Assembly: GCA_002423075.1 (NCBI GenBank)
Contig: DIUS01000077.1
Span: 2,016 to 10,586 of the forward strand
From: Microbacteriaceae bacterium UBA6152
Lineage (GTDB): Bacteria; Actinomycetota; Actinomycetes; Actinomycetales; Microbacteriaceae
Length of the DNA: 8,571 bases
Direction: 5' to 3'
Made by a program: the position numbers and the translations under genes. This document shows, in pieces, positions 1-6,229 of this stretch. Under the pieces are notes generated by a model, which did not search any database, had not been told where the DNA came from, and saw only the letters and a program-made list of their open reading frames with translations. Numbering within the stretch: the stretch's first letter is position 1; each line of letters begins with the position of its first letter.

Positions 1-2
1 TG

Positions 3-548
3 CTCGGCGAGCAGTACAACCTGAACCTCGGCTTCATCCTCGTGATTCTCGCGACGATCTACACCTGGTACCTGCTCAACCGCTCGGCCCTCGGGTTCCG
101 GTTCCGCGCTGTCGGCGAGAACCCGCACGCGGCGCAGGTCGCGGGCATCAACGTGAAGAGCGTCTACGTGCAGGTGATGCTCATCGCCGGGGCGCTCGTC
201 GGCCTCGCGGGCGTCTACCAGGTGCTCGGCAACTTCACCGGCGGGTTCGCGGCCGGTCTCGATGCCAGCATCGGCTTCGACGCCATCACGGTCGCGCTGC
301 TCGGTCGGTCGAAGCCGTGGGGCGTGTTCTTCGCCGGTATCTTGTTCGGCGCCTTGAAGGCGGGCAGCTACACGATGCAGGCCGCCGAGGGCATTCCGGT
401 CGACATCGTGCTCGTCGTGCAGTCGTTCATCGTGCTCTTCATCGCAGCACCGCCCCTCGTGCGCTCGATCTTCCGATTGCCCACTCCCGATCCGCTCTTC
501 CAATGGCGGACCCCAAAGCTCGCCCGCAAGGCGGAGGTGACCAAGTGA
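3..548 (+). CDS. Nucleoside ABC transporter permease, first subunit (YufP/NupP-like), 5'-truncated by window edge
   Basis: Only the last 181 residues are present, because the reading frame is open from the left edge. The GTG at 42 is internal, not a start. This is a BPD_transp_2-type membrane permease of the BMP-lipoprotein nucleoside ABC importers (B. subtilis NupP / YufP type). The cytoplasmic coupling segment is visible just after a TM helix, as GFRFRAVGENPHAAQVAGIN. Hydrophobic helices follow (MLIAGALVGLAGVY; ITVALLG; VFFAGILFGALKAG; IVLVVQSFIVLFIAA), then a short basic tail ending RKAEVTK. The same coupling segment recurs in the next gene as GLRLRSVGEHPKAADTVGIN, so the two permeases are paralogues expected to form a heterodimer. 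The stop overlaps the GTG start of the second permease by 4 bp. ATPase and lipoprotein partners are not in the window. Substrate (nucleosides) is inferred from the family and from the salvage enzymes downstream. Confidence 0.9.
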   Translation, partial: LGEQYNLNLGFILVILATIYTWYLLNRSALGFRFRAVGENPHAAQVAGINVKSVYVQVMLIAGALVGLAGVYQVLGNFTGGFAAGLDASIGFDAITVALLGRSKPWGVFFAGILFGALKAGSYTMQAAEGIPVDIVLVVQSFIVLFIAAPPLVRSIFRLPTPDPLFQWRTPKLARKAEVTK

Positions 549-1831
549 GCGTTGTGACGACCACTCGCGACTCGGGTTCGGGCCTGGCGCCGTCGACCAT
601 CGTTGTGCGCAGCTGGAAGGCCCCTATCGCCTTCGCTATCTTCGCCGTGCTCGGCGCCGTGCTATTCATCGGGCTCGCTCGGGGAGGAGATACGACCTAT
701 CGCCTGAGCAACGAGGGCGACGCGATCGTGCTGCCAGCGATCGTGCTGCCTTCTAGCGCGACGGGCATCGCGACGGTCGTGCTCATGGTGGCCGTCGCGA
801 TCTACGCCTTCTTGCTCGTACGCTCGGCGCGCAAAGTTCCGCTCTGGCTGACGACGATCTTCGCGATCCTGTTCCTTCTCGGGTTCTTGACCTGGGCGGC
901 AGCGGGTTCGACGGTGCCGCTCGTGGGCCTGCTGGCCGGCGCACTGACGGTGAGCACGCCGCTCATCTTCGGCTCACTCGGCGGTGTGATCTCTGAGCGT
1001 GTGGGCGTGGTCAACATCGCGATCGAGGGTCAGCTGCTCGCCGGCGCCTTCGTCGCTGCGATGGTCGCCACCCTCACGGGCTCGGCCGTCGTCGGGTTGC
1101 TCGCCGCGATGGTCGCCGGGGCGCTCGTCTCGGTGATTCTCGCCGCGTTCGCCATCAAGTACCTGGTCGACCAGGTGATCGTCGGTGTCGTGCTCAACGT
1201 GCTGGTGATCGGTCTGACGAGCTTCTTCTATTCGACCGTGATGGTCGCCGACCCCGACCTGTTCAACAAGCCGGCCCGGTTCGAGCGTTTGACGATTCCG
1301 CTGCTCAGCGACATCCCGATTCTCGGGCCGATCCTGTTCAACCAGACGATCATCGTCTATATCATGTTCGCGCTCGTGCCGACAGTCTGGTTCGCGCTCT
1401 TCAAGACCCGCTGGGGCCTGCGCCTGCGCTCGGTCGGCGAGCACCCCAAGGCCGCCGACACGGTGGGCATCAACGTGCGGGCCACGAGATTCTGGAACGT
1501 GCTGCTCGCGGGCGCGATCGTCGGAGGCGGCGGTGCGTTCTTCACGCTCGCCGCGATCGGCTCGTTCACGAAAGAGATGACGAACGGTGCGGGCTTCATC
1601 GCCCTGGCCGCCGTGATCTTCGGTCAGTGGAATCCGATTAAGGCGACGCTCGCCGCGCTGCTGTTCGGCTTCGCGACGAACCTGCAGTCGACGCTGTCGA
1701 TCGTGGGGTCGCCCGTGCCGAGCGAGTTCATGCTCATGCTGCCCTACCTCGTGACGATCTTCGCGGTGGCCGGTCTCGTGGGCGTTTCGCGGCCGCCGGC
1801 GGCGTCGGGCAAGCCCTACATCAAGTCGTGA
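545..1831 (+). CDS. Nucleoside ABC transporter permease, second subunit (YufQ/NupQ-like) with N-terminal membrane extension
   Basis: A 428-residue inner-membrane permease that pairs with the preceding one to form the channel of a nucleoside importer. The start is GTG 545, supported by GGAGG at 533-537 with 7 nt spacing and by the 4-bp GTGA overlap; the frame stays open further upstream only inside the previous gene. The family core begins near residue 125. It contains ISERVGVVNIAIEGQ (149-163), typical of the second permease of BMP-type nucleoside transporters, and the coupling segment GLRLRSVGEHPKAADTVGIN (291-310) that meets the ATPase. Residues 1-120 form an extra N-terminal part: a polar start, TM at about 27-45, a loop, then TMs at about 75-93 and 99-118. 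B. subtilis YufQ is roughly 320 residues, so this protein is about 100 longer. The loop carries a 5-residue tandem repeat (AIVLPAIVLP, 60-69). The stop overlaps the possible upstream GTG of cdd. Function is strongly supported; exact substrate range is inferred. Confidence 0.92.
   Translation: MSVVTTTRDSGSGLAPSTIVVRSWKAPIAFAIFAVLGAVLFIGLARGGDTTYRLSNEGDAIVLPAIVLPSSATGIATVVLMVAVAIYAFLLVRSARKVPLWLTTIFAILFLLGFLTWAAAGSTVPLVGLLAGALTVSTPLIFGSLGGVISERVGVVNIAIEGQLLAGAFVAAMVATLTGSAVVGLLAAMVAGALVSVILAAFAIKYLVDQVIVGVVLNVLVIGLTSFFYSTVMVADPDLFNKPARFERLTIPLLSDIPILGPILFNQTIIVYIMFALVPTVWFALFKTRWGLRLRSVGEHPKAADTVGINVRATRFWNVLLAGAIVGGGGAFFTLAAIGSFTKEMTNGAGFIALAAVIFGQWNPIKATLAALLFGFATNLQSTLSIVGSPVPSEFMLMLPYLVTIFAVAGLVGVSRPPAASGKPYIKS
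722..750 (+). repeat. 15-bp-period in-frame tandem duplication inside the second permease
   Basis: GCGATCGTGCTGCC occurs at 722-735 and identically at 737-750, separated by one A, so the period is 15 bp. It duplicates five residues (AIVLP AIVLP, residues 60-69) in the loop after the first TM helix. Because the copies are identical at DNA level, including third codon positions, the duplication looks recent or maintained by slippage. Confidence 0.8.
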
Positions 1832-1842
1832 GCGGAGCGGGG

Positions 1843-2250
1843 ATGACCGATATCGATTGGGATGGTCTGCGCGCTGTCGCTCTCGAGGCGATGTCGCACG
1901 CCTATGTGCCGTATTCGAAGTTTCCGGTCGGGGTCGCGGCGATCGTCGATGACGGTCGAGTGATCTCAGGCTGCAACGTCGAGAATGCCTCCTACGGCCT
2001 CACGCTGTGCGCGGAATGCGCGCTCGTGTCGAGCCTGCACATGACGGGCGGCGGCAGGCTCGTCGCCTTCACGTGCGTCGACGGCGATGGCGGTGCGCTC
2101 ATGCCCTGCGGCCGCTGCCGTCAGCTGCTCTACGAGCACTCGGCCGAGGGCATGCTGCTCGAGACGGTGTCGGGCATCAAGACGATCGATGAGGTGCTGC
2201 CCGACGCCTTCGGCCCGCGCACCCTGAAGGAGTACCACGATGGCCATTGA
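1843..2250 (+). CDS. cdd: Cytidine deaminase, small homotetrameric zinc type
   Basis: Hydrolytic deaminase converting cytidine and deoxycytidine to uridine and deoxyuridine in the cytosol; 135 residues, the normal size of the tetrameric class. I chose ATG 1843 because GGAG at 1834-1837 sits 5 nt before it. A GTG at 1828 in the same frame overlaps the permease stop (GTGA) and would add five residues, but has no good ribosome site. Motifs counted from ATG: NVENASYG (45-52) for ribose/base recognition, CAEC (56-59) with zinc ligand C56 and proton-shuttling E58, and PCGRC (88-92) with zinc ligands C89 and C92. Residue 59 is Cys where the B. subtilis enzyme has Arg (CAER). As I recall, mycobacterial Cdd also has CAEC, so this is probably an actinobacterial variant rather than a defect. 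The 3' end overlaps deoA by 11 bp, indicating co-translation; the product uridine or deoxyuridine can feed DeoA. Confidence 0.96.
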   Translation: MTDIDWDGLRAVALEAMSHAYVPYSKFPVGVAAIVDDGRVISGCNVENASYGLTLCAECALVSSLHMTGGGRLVAFTCVDGDGGALMPCGRCRQLLYEHSAEGMLLETVSGIKTIDEVLPDAFGPRTLKEYHDGH

Positions 2251-3535
2251 GCCGTTCGACGTCGTCGACCTCATCCGCACCAAGCGTGACAAGGGCGTGC
2301 TGACGACCGCCCAAATCGACTGGATGGTCGACGCCTACACGCGCGGTTACATCGCCGACGAGCAGATGTCGGCCATGACGATGGCGATCTTCTTGAACGG
2401 CATGCAGCGCGACGAGATTCGCGATCTGACGCTGGCGATGGTGGCCTCGGGCACGCGCCTCGACTTCTCCGGGCTGTCGAAGCGCACCACCGACAAGCAC
2501 TCCACCGGCGGAGTGGGCGACAAGATCACGCTGCCGCTCGCCCCCCTGGTGGCCTCGTTCGGCGTCGCGGTGCCGCAGCTCAGTGGTCGTGGGCTGGGCC
2601 ACACGGGGGGCACGCTCGACAAGCTCGAGAGCATCCCGGGCTGGCGCGCCTCGATCACGGTCGACGAGATGATGCAGCAGCTCGACGCGGTCGGCGCCGT
2701 CGTGTGCGCGGCTGGTTCGGGCCTCGCGCCCGCCGACGGCAAGCTCTACTCGCTGCGTGACATCACGGGCACGGTCGAGTGCATTCCGCTCATCGCGTCG
2801 TCGATCATGTCGAAGAAGATCGCCGAGGGAACGGCCGCGCTCGTGCTCGATGTGAAGTTCGGCTCGGGCGCGTTCTTGAAAGACATCGAGCAGTCGCGCG
2901 AGCTGGCGAAGGTCATGGTGCGCCTCGGTGAGGACGCCGGGGTCGCCACGCGCGCGGTGCTCACGAATATGAACGTTCCGCTGGGCCTCGCGATCGGCAA
3001 CGCTAACGAGGTGCGCGAGTCGGTCGAGGTGCTCGCCGGCGGCGGGCCTGCTGACGTGGTGGAGCTCACGGTCGTGCTGGCGCGGCACATGCTCGAGCTC
3101 GCGGGCGTCACCGACGTCGACGTCGAGGGAGCGCTGCAGAACGGGCAGGCCATGGACGCCTGGCGCGCCATGATCAGCGCTCAGGGCGGAGACCCGGATG
3201 CTGCCATGCCAGTCGCCCGTGAAGCCCACGTCGTGACGGCCGATCGTGACGGCGTGCTCGTCGAGCAGCACGCTCTGCCCTTTGGCATCGCTGCCTGGCG
3301 CCTCGGAGCGGGCCGCGCCCGCAAAGAAGACCCGGTGGATCACGGCGCGGGCATCGACCTGCACGCTAAGCCGGGCGACACGGTCGCCAAGGGGCAGCCG
3401 CTCTTCACGATGCTGACGAACGACGAGGCTCGCTTCACCCGTGCGCTGGAGGCGCTCGAGGGCGGCTACCGCATCGGCGACCCGGGCGACGAGGTGCACA
3501 CGGGCGGGCCGCTCATCGCGGGAGCCGTCGACTAG
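2240..3535 (+). CDS. deoA: Thymidine / pyrimidine-nucleoside phosphorylase
   Basis: Cleaves thymidine or deoxyuridine (and uridine if of the Pdp type) with phosphate to the free base plus (deoxy)ribose-1-phosphate. It has 431 residues, matching the family (about 430-440). ATG 2240 is preceded by AAGGAG at 2227-2232 with 7 nt spacing. Visible landmarks: N-terminal helical domain; KHSTGGVGDK (86-95), the phosphate-binding loop; SGRGLGHTGGTLDKLE (115-130), the family signature; R173, S188 and K192 in LRD and SSIMSKK, plus H87, which align in spacing with E. coli TP H85/R171/S186/K190 (pyrimidine binding); DVKFGSGAFLK (204-214); and a C-terminal domain with the DPVDHGAGIDLHAKPGD-type segment. It is the last gene of the permease-cdd operon and is followed at once by a strong hairpin. 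Whether it is strictly thymidine-specific (DeoA) or broad (Pdp) cannot be decided by eye. Confidence 0.96.
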   Translation: MAIEPFDVVDLIRTKRDKGVLTTAQIDWMVDAYTRGYIADEQMSAMTMAIFLNGMQRDEIRDLTLAMVASGTRLDFSGLSKRTTDKHSTGGVGDKITLPLAPLVASFGVAVPQLSGRGLGHTGGTLDKLESIPGWRASITVDEMMQQLDAVGAVVCAAGSGLAPADGKLYSLRDITGTVECIPLIASSIMSKKIAEGTAALVLDVKFGSGAFLKDIEQSRELAKVMVRLGEDAGVATRAVLTNMNVPLGLAIGNANEVRESVEVLAGGGPADVVELTVVLARHMLELAGVTDVDVEGALQNGQAMDAWRAMISAQGGDPDAAMPVAREAHVVTADRDGVLVEQHALPFGIAAWRLGAGRARKEDPVDHGAGIDLHAKPGDTVAKGQPLFTMLTNDEARFTRALEALEGGYRIGDPGDEVHTGGPLIAGAVD

Positions 3536-3540
3536 CTAAA

Positions 3541-3563
3541 CCGACGGAGCGTAGCTCCGTCGG
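3541..3563. terminator. Perfect 10-bp hairpin between convergent deoA and nucleoside hydrolase
   Basis: CCGACGGAGC (3541-3550), loop GTA, GCTCCGTCGG (3554-3563): ten uninterrupted base pairs starting 5 bp after the deoA stop. On the plus strand no T run follows. On the minus strand it is followed by TTTAG, so as an intrinsic terminator it looks better for the hydrolase transcript, though the position also suits ending the deoA operon. A bidirectional terminator is the simplest reading. Confidence 0.7.
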
Positions 3564-3575
3564 CGCTGGGGTCGC

Positions 3576-3592
3576 GGGTCGCGATGCGACCC
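3576..3592. terminator. Second hairpin, abutting the nucleoside hydrolase stop codon
   Basis: GGGTCGC (3576-3582), loop GAT, GCGACCC (3586-3592) gives seven perfect base pairs. It directly touches the hydrolase stop codon (TAA on the minus strand, 3595-3593). For the plus strand it is followed by TTAAT, a weak U-rich tail. With the hairpin at 3541-3563 it makes a tandem hairpin block filling nearly the whole 57-bp convergent spacer. Confidence 0.5.
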
Positions 3593-4546
3593 TTAATGCT
3601 CCACCGCGGGGTCAGCGATACGCTCGAGCGCGTCGACCACGAGACCCCAGAAGCGGTCATTGTCGATGTCGAGGGCGACCTGCGTCGTGCATCCGTCGGG
3701 GGCGGGGCCGCGCAAATCGGCGACGGTCATGCCGAGCGTGAGGCCTCCGGTCAGCTCGACGTCGAGCGGGGCCTTCACGACCCGCAGCAGCGTGGGATCG
3801 ATGACGAAGGCCACCGCGCAGGGGTCGTGCACGGGCGGATGATCGAAGCCCTGCGCGTCTTTGTACGAGTGCGCGAAGAACTCGAGCAGCTCGCCCACGA
3901 AGCGTGCAGGGGCCGTGCCGACCGCGGCGATGCGGGCCGCGACCTCGTCGGTCGCGAGCGCCTGGTGGGTCGCATCGAGACCGATCATGGTGAGCGGCCA
4001 CGCCTCGTTGAACACGATGTGCGCGGCCTCAGGGTCGATGATGATGTTGAACTCGGCGACGGCGCTCCAGTTGCCGACGTGCACGCCGCCGCCCATGAGC
4101 ACGACCTGCTTCACGCGTTCGGCGATGCGGGGCTCTTTGCGCACGGCGAGGGCGATGTTCGTGAGGGCTCCCGTCGGCACGAGCGTCACGGTGCCGGGAT
4201 CGTGCGCCATGACGGTGTCGATGATGACGTCGACCGCGTGGCGCGGGTCGAGCTCGACCGCAGGCTCGGGCAGCACCGGCCCGTCGAGGCCCGACTCACC
4301 GTGGATATCGGGGGCGGTTTCGACCGTGCGCACGAGCGGCCGGTGGGCTCCGCGGGCGATGGGCACAGCATCCATGCCGATGACGCGCGCGACGGCGAGC
4401 GCGTTGCGCGTGACTTTCTCGATCGTCTGGTTGCCCATGACGGTCGTCACGGCCAGCAGCTCGATCTCCGGGCTGCCATGGGCGAGCAGCATCGCGACCG
4501 CGTCGTCGTGGCCGGGGTCGCAGTCGAGGATGATCTTCTCGGGCAT
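3593..4546 (-). CDS. Inosine-uridine preferring nucleoside hydrolase (IUNH family)
   Basis: Cytosolic N-ribohydrolase releasing free base and ribose from nucleosides; 317 residues, the usual family size. The N-terminus IILDCDPGHDDA carries the calcium/ribose-binding aspartates D10, D14 and D15. Further landmarks are GNQTIEKVTRNA (38-49), VPTGALTN (123-130), the LMGG turn (150-153), AEFNIIIDPEAA (164-175) with E165 and N167, and VHDPCA (239-244) with H240 and D241, matching in spacing the catalytic His241/Asp242 of the Crithidia enzyme. The whole N-terminus resembles the Crithidia IU-hydrolase closely, which favours inosine/uridine use, although IUNH specificity is not reliably read from sequence. 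The start ATG 4546 has no clear Shine-Dalgarno; a -10-like TAGGCT lies 6 nt upstream, suggesting leaderless translation. It is divergent from add, whose product inosine it could consume, and convergent with deoA. Confidence 0.95.
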   Translation of the reverse strand: MPEKIILDCDPGHDDAVAMLLAHGSPEIELLAVTTVMGNQTIEKVTRNALAVARVIGMDAVPIARGAHRPLVRTVETAPDIHGESGLDGPVLPEPAVELDPRHAVDVIIDTVMAHDPGTVTLVPTGALTNIALAVRKEPRIAERVKQVVLMGGGVHVGNWSAVAEFNIIIDPEAAHIVFNEAWPLTMIGLDATHQALATDEVAARIAAVGTAPARFVGELLEFFAHSYKDAQGFDHPPVHDPCAVAFVIDPTLLRVVKAPLDVELTGGLTLGMTVADLRGPAPDGCTTQVALDIDNDRFWGLVVDALERIADPAVEH

Positions 4547-4552
4547 GCATCG

Positions 4553-4558
4553 AGCCTA
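4553..4558 (-). promoter_or_regulatory. Putative -10 box of the nucleoside hydrolase promoter
   Basis: On the minus strand TAGGCT (4558 to 4553) fits the actinobacterial TANNNT -10 consensus. Only 6 nt separate it from the hydrolase ATG at 4546, so the transcript would begin at or next to the A of ATG and lack a leader. I see no convincing -35 at 16-18 nt. No ribosome site precedes the ATG, which agrees with leaderless initiation. Confidence 0.45.
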
Positions 4559-4625
4559 GGATGCCCGCGCTCGGTCGCCCGCCGGCGCAGGCCGCGCACT
4601 CGCGCGCCATCGCCAGTCTTTTCGG

Positions 4626-4654
4626 GTCACAGCACGGTAACGAACCGGTAGGTT
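4626..4654 (+). promoter_or_regulatory. Putative sigma-70-type promoter of add
   Basis: GTCACA (4626-4631, 4 of 6 to TTGACA), a 17-bp spacer, then TAGGTT (4649-4654, TANNNT). Transcription would start about 7 nt later, at or beside the A of ATG 4662, giving a leaderless add mRNA. A GAGGG at 4656-4660 would then lie upstream of the start site; if the transcript starts earlier it could instead serve the in-frame ATG at 4668. The -10 overlaps a small inverted AACC/GGTT repeat (4643-4654) of doubtful meaning. Confidence 0.5.
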
Positions 4655-4661
4655 TGAGGGT

Positions 4662-5780
4662 ATGACGATGGCGACTCCGATCCTGCTTGCGGGCACCGAC
4701 CTCGACCTCGTGCAGTTGCCCAAGGTGTCGCTGCACGACCACCTCGACGGTGGACTGCGCCCGCAGACGATCATCGAGCTCGCCGACGAGATTGGGCTGA
4801 CGCTGCCCACGACCGATGCGACCGAGCTGGCCGGCTGGTTTCTCGCACAGTGCACAGCCGGCTCGCTCGTCGAGTACCTGAAGACCTTCGACATCACGAC
4901 CGCCGTCATGCAGACACGCGAAGGTCTCGAGCGGGTCGCGCGCGAGTGCGTGCTCGACCTCGCGGCCGACGGTGTCGTGTGGGGCGAGATCCGCTGGGCG
5001 CCCGAGCAGCACCTGACCGCCGGGCTGAGCCTCGATGAGACAGTCGAGGCCGTGCAGGCGGGTCTGGATGCCGGGGTCGAGCAGGCGCGCAACGCCGGTC
5101 ACAGCATCCAGGTCGGTCAATTGGTGACCGCGATGCGCCACGCCGACCGGGGGCACGAGATCGCAGAGCTTGCCCTGCGCCACCGCGACGCGGGCGTCGT
5201 CGGCTTCGATATCGCGGGTGCCGAGGCCGGCTTCTTGCCGAGCCGCATGCGCGACGCCTTCGACCTGCTCGCCGCCGAGTGGATGCCCGTGACCGTGCAC
5301 GCCGGTGAGGCCGACGGGCTCGAGTCGATTCGCAGCGCCCTGCTCGACGGGCGCGCCCTGCGACTCGGCCACGGCGTACGGCTCGCCGAAGACATCGAGC
5401 TGCGCACCGAGGGCGACACCACGTTCGCGACCCTCGGCCGCATGGCCGAGTGGGTGCGCGACCGGCAGATCGCGCTCGAGACGAGCCCGAGCTCGAACCT
5501 GCAGACCGGGGCGATCGCGGCGTGGGGCACCGAGATGGTCGACCACCCGCTCGATCTGCTCTACCAACTCGGGTTTCGCGTGACCATCAACACCGACAAC
5601 CGCCTGATGAGCGCCACGACCCTCAGCCGCGAGCTGCAGCTTGTGAGCGAGGCTTTCACCTACGACCTCGACGACATGCTCGCTCTGCAGCTCAATGCCT
5701 CTCAAGCGGCGTTCTTGCCCGTCGACGACCGCGAAGCGCTCATGGAGACGATCATCGCCGGGTTCGAGGCTGCGGCATGA
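4662..5780 (+). CDS. add: Adenosine deaminase, actinobacterial type
   Basis: Zinc-dependent hydrolase converting adenosine (and deoxyadenosine) to inosine; 372 residues from ATG 4662. An in-frame ATG at 4668 has a better-placed GAGGG (7 nt) and would remove two residues; I keep 4662 because a -10 box lies 7 nt before it. TIM-barrel landmarks: VSLHDHLDGG (22-31) with zinc ligands H25 and H27; VHAGEADG (212-219) with zinc ligand H213 and catalytic E216; LRLGHGVRL (233-241) with H237; ETSPSSNLQTG (273-283); and NTDNRLMS (310-317) with zinc-binding D312. Most adenosine deaminases have TDDP there; here the second Asp is N313. As I recall, mycobacterial Add also reads TDNRLMS, so this looks like a lineage trait. 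The nearby inosine-type nucleoside hydrolase makes adenosine degradation the likely role. The stop overlaps the PTS EIIA start (ATGA), showing translational coupling. Confidence 0.95.
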   Translation: MTMATPILLAGTDLDLVQLPKVSLHDHLDGGLRPQTIIELADEIGLTLPTTDATELAGWFLAQCTAGSLVEYLKTFDITTAVMQTREGLERVARECVLDLAADGVVWGEIRWAPEQHLTAGLSLDETVEAVQAGLDAGVEQARNAGHSIQVGQLVTAMRHADRGHEIAELALRHRDAGVVGFDIAGAEAGFLPSRMRDAFDLLAAEWMPVTVHAGEADGLESIRSALLDGRALRLGHGVRLAEDIELRTEGDTTFATLGRMAEWVRDRQIALETSPSSNLQTGAIAAWGTEMVDHPLDLLYQLGFRVTINTDNRLMSATTLSRELQLVSEAFTYDLDDMLALQLNASQAAFLPVDDREALMETIIAGFEAAA

Positions 5781-6229
5781 GCCTGCCCGCTCTTGCCGAC
5801 CGTGCGATCGTGCTTCGCGCGCGCGCACACGACTGGCGCGCCGCCGTGCGCCTCGCGGGCGATGCGCTCGTCGAGAGCGGCTGCACGACGGCCGAGTACA
5901 CCGAGGCGATGATCCGCATGGTCGACGACCACGGGCCGTACATCGTTATCGCGCCCGGGCTCGCCCTCGCGCACGCGCGCCCCGGCTCTGACGTACGCTG
6001 CGACGGCCTCTCGGTCGTCACGCTCGCCGAGCCGGTCGAGTTCGGCCACGCCCATAATGACCCCGTGCGCGTCGTCATCGGACTCGCGGGCGTCGCGCCC
6101 GACGCGCACCTCGAGGCTGTCGCCCAGTTGGCCAACGCCTTCAACAACGCTGACGCGATTCCGGCGCTCGCCGAGGCGACGACGCGCGACGAGGTGCGCG
6201 CGATTCTGACCGGAGGCGCCCCGGCGTGA
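5777..6229 (+). CDS. PTS EIIA component, ascorbate (UlaC/SgaA) type
   Basis: A 150-residue cytosolic phosphotransfer protein of the fructose-mannitol/ascorbate EIIA fold. It would accept phosphate from HPr on His and pass it to an EIIB. The start ATG 5777 overlaps the add stop, with GAGG at 5766-5769 placed 7 nt upstream. The active-site segment GPYIVIAPGLALAHARP (53-69) puts the phospho-histidine at H66, closely resembling E. coli UlaC (FGPYFVIAPGLAMPHGRP, from memory); the residue before the His is Ala rather than Pro. EFGHAHNDPV (88-97) and DAHLEAV (109-115, second conserved His H111) also match. It is followed by its EIIB in a 4-bp overlap. No EIIC membrane channel is in the window, so the sugar cannot be named. 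Coupling to add may mean a nucleoside-derived sugar, or a regulatory use of the phosphorelay; both are inference. Confidence 0.9.
   Translation: MSLPALADRAIVLRARAHDWRAAVRLAGDALVESGCTTAEYTEAMIRMVDDHGPYIVIAPGLALAHARPGSDVRCDGLSVVTLAEPVEFGHAHNDPVRVVIGLAGVAPDAHLEAVAQLANAFNNADAIPALAEATTRDEVRAILTGGAPA

Noticed and set aside
2177..3499. 440-codon open frame on the minus strand across deoA
   Set aside because: It is antisense to an intact thymidine phosphorylase with all active-site motifs; composition is shadow-like (Arg/His/Asp-rich).
3584..4651. 355-codon plus-strand open frame across the nucleoside hydrolase
   Set aside because: It mirrors the hydrolase in the opposite strand and starts inside the terminator hairpin; composition is charged and unstructured.
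4296..5828. 510-codon open frame on the minus strand across add
   Set aside because: It is antisense to a motif-complete adenosine deaminase, has Arg/His/Asp/Gly-rich composition typical of high-GC shadow frames, and shows no recognisable domain.
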